NCBI GenBank assembly: GCA_029934555.1
Contig: JAOZMA010000181.1
Span: 1 to 5,075, forward strand
Origin: Acidimicrobiia bacterium
GTDB lineage: Bacteria; Actinomycetota; Acidimicrobiia; Spongiisociales; UBA5794
Direction: 5' to 3'
DNA: 5,075 bases
Shown here: positions 1-5,075 of the stretch, in pieces
How the letters are laid out: every line of letters starts with the position of its first letter
Position numbering within the stretch: the stretch's first letter is position 1
Made by a program: the position numbers and the translations under genes
The notes under the pieces: model-generated
What the model was told of the DNA's origin: nothing
Seen by the model: only the letters and a program-made list of their open reading frames with translations
The model's database searches: none

Positions 1-1080
1 TAGGCGTTGCTTCACCTCGGTCAGGTTGCGACGATCGTCGACGACAAGTCCACGGCTATCGAGGACGTGATGGCGACCTCGAGCCTCATCGAGATCGAGT
101 CCGGCGTCTGCCATCGCATGTGCGATCTGCTCACGGATCCCGTATCCGGCCGAGCCGGCTCCGGCGATCACAACCCGATGGTCTGCGAGGGAGCCGCCCA
201 TCTTGCGGGTGGCAGCGATGAGTCCGCTGACCACCATGGCGGCCGTTCCCTGGATGTCATCGTTGAACGACGGGAGGAACTGCCGGTACGTCTCGAGGTT
301 GTGGAAAGAAGTGATGTTCGCGAAGTCCTCCCACTGGAGCAGGGCATCGGGGAAGACCTCCTTCACCGCGTGCACAAACTCCTTGATCAACTCGTCGTAC
401 GCCTTGCCACGCAACCGTGTCTCGCGATACCCGAGGTAGAGGGGATCCTCGAGAAGTTCCGCGTTGTTCGTGCCCACGTCGATCGAGATTGGGATGCAAC
501 GCGCCGGGCTGATGCCGGCTGCCGCCGTGTAGAGAGCGAGCTTACCGATCGGGATACCGAGCCCGCCTGCCCCCTGATCGCCGATACCGAGGATCCGTTC
601 GTTGTCGGTGACCACGATCACCGGAGGCTGCTCCGCTGTGCTGGCCAGCAGCACGTCGGTGATGTGTCCCCGGTCGCGTGGAGTGATGTAGATACCTGTG
701 GCGGCCCGATACAAGCGGCTCCAGTACTTGCACGTCGACGCAACCGTCGGCGTGTAGATGATCGGGACGGTCTCTTCGAGGTTGTCCATGATGAACCGGT
801 AGAACAACACCTCGTTGCGGTCCATCAGACTGTTCAGGTAGATGTTCTTGTCGAGATCCGTTGCCTTCGCATCCAACTGGGTTCGCACCCGCATGAGCTG
901 TTCTTCGATCGAGGGGATGTGGTCCGGGAGCAGCCCACGCAGACCGAAGGCTTTGCGCTCGCCTCGCGAGAACGCGGCACCCTTGTTCAGAAAGGCATCG
1001 TGGAGAAGAGCCTCGCCGCGTTTCTTCACCGGCAGGTAGCGTTCGCCCGTCTCGTAATCGATAAGGGGCCGGAAAGTCAT
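1..1080 (-). CDS. maeA: Malic enzyme (malate dehydrogenase, decarboxylating), N-terminal 360 residues, cut by the window edge
   Basis: Cytoplasmic enzyme that oxidatively decarboxylates L-malate to pyruvate and CO2 with NAD(P)+ and a divalent metal. The minus-strand frame is open from ATG at 1080 to position 1 with no stop. The family is usually about 540-570 residues, so roughly 190 residues are missing at the left edge. The N-terminal malic domain shows LNKGAAFS (32-39), IYTPTV with the catalytic-type Tyr109, GIGDQGAGGLGIPIGK (165-180) with catalytic-type Lys180, and DVGTNN. Metal ligands match Glu251-Asp252 in WEDF and Asp275 in FNDDIQGTA. A Rossmann motif GAGSAGYGI (307-315) starts the NAD-binding domain, and DSRG near 341 follows the second strand. 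The whole resembles Escherichia coli MaeA (SfcA) closely. NAD versus NADP preference cannot be settled here. An AGGAGG five bases upstream fixes the start. The gene is divergent from the CLC gene. Confidence 0.95.
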   Translation of the reverse strand, partial: MTFRPLIDYETGERYLPVKKRGEALLHDAFLNKGAAFSRGERKAFGLRGLLPDHIPSIEEQLMRVRTQLDAKATDLDKNIYLNSLMDRNEVLFYRFIMDNLEETVPIIYTPTVASTCKYWSRLYRAATGIYITPRDRGHITDVLLASTAEQPPVIVVTDNERILGIGDQGAGGLGIPIGKLALYTAAAGISPARCIPISIDVGTNNAELLEDPLYLGYRETRLRGKAYDELIKEFVHAVKEVFPDALLQWEDFANITSFHNLETYRQFLPSFNDDIQGTAAMVVSGLIAATRKMGGSLADHRVVIAGAGSAGYGIREQIAHAMADAGLDLDEARGRHHVLDSRGLVVDDRRNLTEVKQRL

Positions 1081-1085
1081 CAGTT

Positions 1086-1091
1086 CCTCCT
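1086..1091 (-). promoter_or_regulatory. Ribosome binding site of the malic enzyme gene
   Basis: On the minus strand the sequence reads AGGAGG followed by five bases (AACTG) and then the ATG at 1080-1078. This is a full Shine-Dalgarno match at good spacing and fixes the start. It contrasts with the CLC and manC genes in the same window, which have none. Confidence 0.85.
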
Positions 1092-1120
1092 GATTCGACG
1101 CACCTGGTCGGCGTCACATA

Positions 1121-1175
1121 GTTCGCCAGCATATTCACTGCGAACGAATCTACGAAGTGCCGTTCGTCCGGTTCG
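1121..1175. other. Cluster of GTTCG/CGAAC pentamers forming two interlocked inverted repeats; possible operator
   Basis: GTTCG occurs at 1121-1125, 1162-1166 and 1171-1175, and its complement CGAAC at 1141-1145. They form two inverted repeats: GTTCGC (1121-1126) with GCGAAC (1140-1145), and CGAACG (1141-1146) with CGTTCG (1161-1166). The first three boxes start about 20 bases apart, close to two helical turns. The candidate malic enzyme -10 lies in the first gap and its -35 in the second, as an operator would require. CGAA/TTCG words are common in this DNA, so chance is a real alternative. Confidence 0.25.
1128..1156 (-). promoter_or_regulatory. Candidate promoter of the malic enzyme gene
   Basis: Minus-strand TATGCT (1133-1128) matches four of six bases of the -10 consensus. 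TTCGTA (1156-1151) lies exactly 17 bases upstream and matches only three of six bases of the -35 consensus. Transcription would start near 1121, giving a leader of about 40 bases that contains the AGGAGG site. Spacing and position are good but the -35 is weak, so this is an inference. Confidence 0.35.
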
Positions 1176-1204
1176 CGCGTCGCGGCAACCTGACCGGCAT
1201 CGGT

Positions 1205-1210
1205 TACCGT
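1205..1210 (+). promoter_or_regulatory. Possible -10 element for a leaderless CLC transcript
   Basis: TACCGT fits the TANNNT pattern and ends seven bases before the ATG at 1218. This is close to the spacing expected if transcription begins at or next to the start codon. No -35-like hexamer stands 16-18 bases upstream, so support is limited to the -10, its position, and the absence of any Shine-Dalgarno sequence before this gene. Confidence 0.3.
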
Positions 1211-1217
1211 TCAATCC

Positions 1218-3236
1218 ATGTCCCACTTCAGGAGATGGCTCTCCGACCTGCTCGCCCGGCGCGGCACCACAGCGTTCCTCTTGGCCGCGCTGATCCTCGG
1301 TGTTCTAGTCGGAGTCGGCGGCGCCATCCTCGTCTGGGCCATCGAGTTCTCCCACGACGCGTTCGGTGCTCTCGACAGCGCACTCGGATGGGGGAAGTGG
1401 TTCATCCTCCTGGCGATCCCGATCGCGTTCCTCATCTCGTGGGGCCTCGATCGTCAATTCGGTCCCGGGGTCGCAAGCGGCGGTGTGACCGAAACGATGG
1501 TGGGAGTGGGACTTCACGGGGGTTATCTCCCCACAAGGCTGATACCCGCGAAGATCATCGCCACAGCGGCAACGCTGGGAGCCGGTGGTTCGGGAGGTCG
1601 AGAGGGACCGATCTCACTCATCGGTGGGGCCATCGGTTCATCGTTCTCACGGTATACGGGATTCGGCCAGGACCACGTGAGGAGCCTCGTCGCTGCCGGT
1701 GCGGGAGCGGGCATCGGAGCCTCGTTCAATGCACCGATCGCCGGCATGCTGTTCGCGATGGAGGTGATCCTCCGCTCCTTCTCGGTCCGCCATCTCAATG
1801 CGATCGTCATCACGTCGGTCATCGCCGCCGTTACGACGCACTTCCTCATCGGAGAAGAGCAGCTCCTCACCTCGCCGCCCCACGAACTCCAGGATCCGCG
1901 TCAGCTCATCCTGTACGCGGCTCTGGCACTCGTCGCCGTCCTCTTCGGGGTGCTGTTCCTACGCATCCTGGCGATCTCGAGCGGGTTTCAGTTGCCGTGG
2001 AATCTCCCCGGTTGGCTCATTCCGGTCGTCGGCGGTCTCGCCGTAGCTGCCATCGGTCTCGGTGAGCCACTCGTGCTCGGCACGGGTCAGAAGTTCCTCT
2101 CAGAACTTCTCGCAGCCACGTCCGATACGAAGCTCGTCTGGGGGTCGCTGTTCGTCGTGGCCGTGCTCAAGATCGTGGCAACGTCGCTGACCCGCGCGAG
2201 CGGCGGATCCGTCGGCACTTTCATGGCCGCGCTCTTCATCGGCGGTTCGATCGGGGCCGGTTTCGCCACACTCGTTGATCCCGTCTGGTCCCTCTCCGAG
2301 ATCGATCCGGGCGCCTTTGCAGTGGTCGGCATGGCGGCGACGTTCGCAGCTGTTGCGAGAGCTCCTCTCACGTCGGTGATCATCGTCTTCGAGATCACGG
2401 GTGACTACGGCCTCGTTCTTCCTCTCATGCTCGGAGCCGCACTCGCCACATACCTGGGTGAACGCCTCCACACCGACTCCGCCTACACGATCGCTCTCAC
2501 CCGGGCCGGCATCCACCTCCCCACGATGCAGGACATCGATCTCCTCGACACCGTCAACGTCGCCGACGTCATGGCTGACGTCGATGAAGCCGCGACGCTA
2601 TCGATGACCGTCGACGAGGTTCTCGAGTTATTCGATCGCCATCACCATCACGGTCTTCCGGTCATTGAGGATGATCAACTGATCGGCGTTGTCAGCCTCG
2701 GCGATGTCGAAGGTGTCGACGACGCTGGGGCCCTCACCGTCGCCGACGTCATGACAAGGAATCCGATCACCGTGACGCCGGAGTTGCCGGTTTCGGCGGC
2801 CCTCGCACGGATGGCATCGTTCGGACTGGGCCGACTCCCCGTCGTCGATGATGCGAATCCGACTCTGGTCGTCGGCATGTTCCGACGGGAGTCCGTCGTC
2901 CGCGCCTATCACCACGCCCTGGGAACCGCGACCGGTCGCGAGCTGTATCGAGAGCGCGTACGTCTCAGGTCCCAGCCGGGTGCGGCGTTCTTCGAGGTCT
3001 CCATCGTGAGAGCATCCTCGCTCGCGACTCAGAGCGTCAAAGATGTGCCTTGGCCCGACGGAGCGATCCTCGTCTCGATCCGCCGCGAGACGAGCGTGCT
3101 GATCCCCCACGGGAACACACGTATCGAGCCGGGCGACAAGTTGACATTCTTCGGCACCGGGGCGGCTCGCGTCGACGTGGGGCATCTGATGGAACCCACA
3201 GACGCACCGATCGGCGACTGGCGAACCCGGGAGTAG
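1218..3236 (+). CDS. CLC-family chloride channel/transporter with tandem CBS domains and a C-terminal TrkA_C (RCK_C) domain
   Basis: Inner-membrane anion transport protein of 672 residues. The CLC membrane core spans about 18-430, with GREGP (127-131, gating-type Glu129), FNAPIAG (170-176), GTFMA (333-337) in place of GxFxP, and the conserved Tyr397 in GDYGLVLP. Two CBS domains follow, about 446-503 and 509-567, each opening with VADVM. A TrkA_C domain spans about 585-655, with EVSIV, the ILVSIRR strand and IEPGDKLTFFGTG. CBS and RCK_C domains usually bind nucleotides or related cytoplasmic ligands, so ligand gating is likely; the ligand is unknown. At the position of the E. coli ClcA internal proton glutamate (E203) there is Val183, so coupled 2Cl-/H+ exchange is doubtful. 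Start: an in-frame TGA lies at 1191-1193 and this ATG is the first start codon after it. No Shine-Dalgarno is present. A fluoride or other anion substrate is not excluded. Confidence 0.92.
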   Translation: MSHFRRWLSDLLARRGTTAFLLAALILGVLVGVGGAILVWAIEFSHDAFGALDSALGWGKWFILLAIPIAFLISWGLDRQFGPGVASGGVTETMVGVGLHGGYLPTRLIPAKIIATAATLGAGGSGGREGPISLIGGAIGSSFSRYTGFGQDHVRSLVAAGAGAGIGASFNAPIAGMLFAMEVILRSFSVRHLNAIVITSVIAAVTTHFLIGEEQLLTSPPHELQDPRQLILYAALALVAVLFGVLFLRILAISSGFQLPWNLPGWLIPVVGGLAVAAIGLGEPLVLGTGQKFLSELLAATSDTKLVWGSLFVVAVLKIVATSLTRASGGSVGTFMAALFIGGSIGAGFATLVDPVWSLSEIDPGAFAVVGMAATFAAVARAPLTSVIIVFEITGDYGLVLPLMLGAALATYLGERLHTDSAYTIALTRAGIHLPTMQDIDLLDTVNVADVMADVDEAATLSMTVDEVLELFDRHHHHGLPVIEDDQLIGVVSLGDVEGVDDAGALTVADVMTRNPITVTPELPVSAALARMASFGLGRLPVVDDANPTLVVGMFRRESVVRAYHHALGTATGRELYRERVRLRSQPGAAFFEVSIVRASSLATQSVKDVPWPDGAILVSIRRETSVLIPHGNTRIEPGDKLTFFGTGAARVDVGHLMEPTDAPIGDWRTRE

Positions 3237-3246
3237 GTCCGTCGGG

Positions 3247-3275
3247 TTGGCGCTGATCGATGGAACCGATACATT
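3247..3275 (+). promoter_or_regulatory. Leaderless-type promoter of manC
   Basis: TTGGCG (3247-3252) and TACATT (3270-3275) are separated by exactly 17 bases. TACATT fits TANNNT and ends six bases before the ATG at 3282, which puts the expected transcription start on the A of the start codon. There is no Shine-Dalgarno in the 15 bases before the ATG, consistent with a leaderless mRNA. The whole promoter fits in the 45-bp gap after the CLC stop, so manC is probably transcribed independently of, or in addition to, readthrough from the CLC gene. Confidence 0.6.
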
Positions 3276-3281
3276 GACGCC

Positions 3282-4676
3282 ATGATCGACAGACCCATCG
3301 TCCCCGTCATTCTCTCCGGAGGCGCCGGCAGTCGCCTGTGGCCGGCGTCGCGAAGCCGTCAACCGAAGCAATTGCTGTCGCTCGTCGAAGAGCGAACCAT
3401 GCTTCTAATGACCATCCAGCGCACCGATGCGGTGGCGGCTGCAGGGGCTCCCCTCATCGTGTGCAATGAGGACCAGCGGGTGGGAATCGAGCGCGAGCTC
3501 GCGAAGTCGGGCTTTCCGGACGCCGGCCTCATCCTCGAACCCGTCGGAAGGAACACGGCACCTGCTACCGCCGTGGCAGCCCTTCAGCTCACATCGGATG
3601 GCGGCGATCCGATCCTGTTCGTCATGCCCGCCGATCATGTGATCAGAAACGAGCAGGCGTTCAGCGATGCCGTCGATCTCGCCGCTGGCTTCGCCGATCA
3701 AGGATTCCTCCTGACGTTCGGAATCGACCCGACCGGTCCTGAGACCGGGTACGGCTACATTCGCTTCGGCGATCGGCTCGCTGAAGGCGTTCGGGTCGTT
3801 GAAGATTTCCGGGAGAAGCCGGACGCAGCGACGGCGGAGGAGTACGTCTCGAGCGGTCGATATCTGTGGAACAGTGGCATATTCATGTTCCGGGCTTCCC
3901 GGTTTCTCACCGAACTCGAGACACACGCGCCCGACGTGCTCAGTGCCGCTCAGGCTGCCCTTGCCGGCGCAGAGCACGACGGATCTGCGATTCGCCTCGA
4001 TGAGACCGCGTTCGCAGCGGCACCCTCGACCTCGATCGATTACGCGGTCATGGAACACACCACGTCCGCGGCCGTCGTGCCGATCCACACTGGATGGAGC
4101 GACGTCGGGTCCTGGACGGCGTTGTGGGAACTCGGCCGCCACGACAAGAACGGCAACGTGATCATCGGAGACGTCGAGACCATCGACGTGCAGAACAGCT
4201 ACGTGAGAAGCAGTGGGCGTCTCGTCGCTGCGATCGGCTTGGACAACGTCGTGATCGTCGACACGCCTGATGCCACGCTCGTGAGCCGTCGCGACCGCTC
4301 CCAGGACGTCAAGACGATCGTCGATCGTCTCAAGTCTCAGAGCAGGTCCGAGGTAGATACGGATGGGGACGAGCTTCGGCCCTGGGGTCGATCCACGACC
4401 GTGGAGTCTGGGCCTGAACACCGGATACTCCGCTTGCGGCTCAATCCCGGCGCCACGATGCCGATCCAATCACATGAGCATCGTTCGGAGCATTGGATCG
4501 TGATCGCAGGAACGGCACGGGTCCACCTCGGAGAGGAGACTCGCCTCGTTGCTGCGAGCGAAACCATGTCCATCGCCGCCGGTGAGACACACCAGATTCA
4601 GAATGCCTCTGAGTCGGAGCCGCTCGAGATCGTCAAGGTCAACGTCACACCGGGCTTCGAGGAGCAAGAAGGATGA
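3282..4676 (+). CDS. manC: Mannose-1-phosphate guanylyltransferase / mannose-6-phosphate isomerase (type II), with shortened C-terminus
   Basis: Bifunctional cytoplasmic enzyme of GDP-mannose synthesis: it isomerises fructose-6-phosphate to mannose-6-phosphate and joins mannose-1-phosphate with GTP. The nucleotidyltransferase domain (about 6-350) shows LSGGAGSRLWPASR (11-24) and PKQ (28-30), EPVGRNTAPA (86-95), MPADH (115-119), GYGYI (156-160), REKP with Lys179, WNSGIF (196-201), SIDYAVME (251-258) and GWSDVGSW (271-278). The C-terminal cupin (about 366-456) shows RPWG, QSHEHRSEHW (396-405) and GETHQI with His437, so the isomerase metal site looks intact. The protein ends at 464 with TPGFEEQEG. 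It lacks the EDDI-R-ED-YGR tail of Pseudomonas AlgA (about 480 residues). An in-frame TAG at 3234-3236 (the CLC stop) and no other ATG, GTG or TTG before 3282 fix the start. Four bases overlap the next gene. No phosphomannomutase is in view. Confidence 0.95.
   Translation: MIDRPIVPVILSGGAGSRLWPASRSRQPKQLLSLVEERTMLLMTIQRTDAVAAAGAPLIVCNEDQRVGIERELAKSGFPDAGLILEPVGRNTAPATAVAALQLTSDGGDPILFVMPADHVIRNEQAFSDAVDLAAGFADQGFLLTFGIDPTGPETGYGYIRFGDRLAEGVRVVEDFREKPDAATAEEYVSSGRYLWNSGIFMFRASRFLTELETHAPDVLSAAQAALAGAEHDGSAIRLDETAFAAAPSTSIDYAVMEHTTSAAVVPIHTGWSDVGSWTALWELGRHDKNGNVIIGDVETIDVQNSYVRSSGRLVAAIGLDNVVIVDTPDATLVSRRDRSQDVKTIVDRLKSQSRSEVDTDGDELRPWGRSTTVESGPEHRILRLRLNPGATMPIQSHEHRSEHWIVIAGTARVHLGEETRLVAASETMSIAAGETHQIQNASESEPLEIVKVNVTPGFEEQEG
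4660..4664 (+). promoter_or_regulatory. Ribosome binding site of the small membrane protein gene, inside the manC end
   Basis: AGGAG, eight bases before the ATG at 4673, lies within the last manC codons. Together with the ATGA overlap of start and stop it supports translation of the small gene from the manC mRNA, probably by coupling. Confidence 0.65.
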
Positions 4677-5014
4677 ACGTCCCCCTCATCATCGTCGTGG
4701 TGATCGTGGTCGTCGTTGGCATGATCATGCTGTCGCGCTCGGGGAGCCAACGTAAGAAGGAAGCGATCGCCGACCTGCAGCGCGAGAAGGACTCCCTCCA
4801 GACCCCTGACATCCTCGAACTCGTGAACCAGGAGGTCAGCGAGTCCGGGATCACCGACCTCCCGGGCGCAGAAGGCATCGACCCCGTCGTCCTCCTGAAG
4901 GCCTGGAAACGGGATGGCGACGACTGTGCGGCGGGTGAAGGCGGCTTCGTTGTAGCCGAAGGTGTTGAACCGTCAGCCGCAACGGAAGCCGATGTGACGT
5001 TCGAGTGTCCGTAG
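4673..5014 (+). CDS. Small single-pass membrane protein of unknown function, translationally coupled to manC
   Basis: I do not recognise this 113-residue protein. Residues 4-20 are an almost unbroken run of Val, Ile, Leu and Met and form one transmembrane helix or uncleaved signal anchor. Arg22, Arg27, Lys28 and Lys29 follow it, so by the positive-inside rule the C-terminal 90 residues face the cytoplasm. Residues 26-45 are charged and likely helical (RKKEAIADLQREKDSL). Then come an acidic segment, the stretch IDPVVLLKAWKRDGDD (69-84), and a tail ending in TFECP, with cysteines at 85 and 112. The start overlaps the manC stop as ATGA, with AGGAG eight bases upstream. The last codons (TGT CCG TAG) lie in the first unit of a heptamer array. 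The layout superficially recalls YajC but lacks its motifs. A link to GDP-mannose use or membrane glycan synthesis is only inferred from position. Confidence 0.75.
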   Translation: MNVPLIIVVVIVVVVGMIMLSRSGSQRKKEAIADLQREKDSLQTPDILELVNQEVSESGITDLPGAEGIDPVVLLKAWKRDGDDCAAGEGGFVVAEGVEPSAATEADVTFECP

Positions 5015-5055
5015 TCCGTAGTCCGTAATCCGTAGTCCGTAATCCGGTGTCCGTG
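5007..5055. repeat. Heptanucleotide tandem repeat, seven units of GTCCGTA type
   Basis: Seven consecutive 7-base units read GTCCGTA, GTCCGTA, GTCCGTA, ATCCGTA, GTCCGTA, ATCCGGT and GTCCGTG. The first unit contains the end of the preceding gene, whose TAG stop (5012-5014) spans the junction of units one and two. On the plus strand the perfect repeat gives a TAG in every reading frame, so it stops translation whatever the phase. The minus strand of the perfect repeat has no stop codon. Short heptamer arrays of this kind are known in other bacteria, for example cyanobacterial STRR sequences. Whether this one is dispersed in its genome cannot be seen here. The remaining bases 5056-5075 hold a TTC-rich stretch with no recognised feature. 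Confidence 0.9.
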
Positions 5056-5075
5056 AAACGTTCTTCTTCTTGCTG

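Noticed and set aside
7..1293. A 428-codon plus-strand open frame antisense to the malic enzyme gene and running into the CLC start
   Set aside because: Its translation is low-complexity and rich in Arg, His, Val and Asp with no recognisable domain. The opposite strand encodes a malic enzyme with all expected motifs and a ribosome binding site. This is a GC-rich shadow frame.
1157..2065. A 302-codon plus-strand frame overlapping the CLC gene
   Set aside because: The translation is Arg/Ser/His-rich and typical of an out-of-frame reading. The CLC frame carries every family motif.
2558..2753. A 16-base direct repeat, CGTCGCCGACGTCATG, at 2558-2573 and 2738-2753
   Set aside because: Each copy encodes the VADVM opening of a CBS domain, 60 codons apart. 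Internal domain duplication and shared codon choice explain it, with no need for a mobile or regulatory repeat.
3405..4469. A 354-codon minus-strand open frame inside manC
   Set aside because: It is antisense to an intact, motif-rich ManC. It has no family signature and no sign of independent selection, and long antisense frames are common in GC-rich genes.
4673..5014. Identification of the small membrane protein as YajC
   Set aside because: Only the single N-terminal helix followed by basic residues is similar. The YajC motif after the helix is absent, and the neighbours are not secD/secF or tgt.
5007..5055. A CRISPR array or attachment site
   Set aside because: The units are only seven bases and directly adjacent without spacers. 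No cas, integrase or tRNA gene is nearby.
5040..5075. A rho-independent terminator after the small membrane protein gene
   Set aside because: The region has the heptamer array and a TTC-rich stretch but no stable GC hairpin followed by a T-tract. AACGTT is too short to serve as a stem.

Overview
The window reads as ordinary chromosomal DNA of a GC-rich bacterium. An actinomycetote, possibly of an Acidimicrobiia-like lineage, is my tentative inference. It rests on the strong G/C bias at third codon positions, two genes without a Shine-Dalgarno sequence, and a TANNNT -10 element immediately upstream of a start codon, as in the leaderless promoters common in that phylum. The sequence does not name the organism.

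Layout: (1) Positions 1-1080, minus strand, hold the first 360 codons of a large-type malic enzyme. It runs off the left edge, so roughly the last third is missing. (2) Positions 1081-1217 are a 137-bp divergent intergenic region. It holds the malic enzyme ribosome binding site, a candidate promoter and a cluster of GTTCG/CGAAC pentamers. (3) Positions 1218-3236, plus strand, encode a 672-residue CLC-type chloride transporter or channel with two CBS domains and a TrkA_C (RCK_C) domain at its C-terminus. (4) Positions 3282-4676, plus strand, encode ManC, a two-domain mannose-1-phosphate guanylyltransferase / mannose-6-phosphate isomerase. A good leaderless-type promoter sits in the 45-bp gap before it. 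(5) Positions 4673-5014, plus strand, encode a small single-pass membrane protein of unknown function whose start overlaps the manC stop (ATGA). (6) Positions 5007-5055 are a heptanucleotide tandem array that begins inside the last codons of that small gene.

The genes do not form one obvious pathway. Malic enzyme links malate to pyruvate in central metabolism. The CLC protein handles chloride or another anion under likely control by cytoplasmic ligands. ManC makes GDP-mannose for glycans. The only tight coupling is manC with the small membrane protein. I found no RNA gene, CRISPR array, insertion sequence, phage gene or defence system, and nothing that amounts to a clearly new system. The items most worth a second look are the CLC protein's motif substitutions and regulatory tail, the shortened ManC tail with its coupled membrane protein, the leaderless manC promoter, and the heptamer array.
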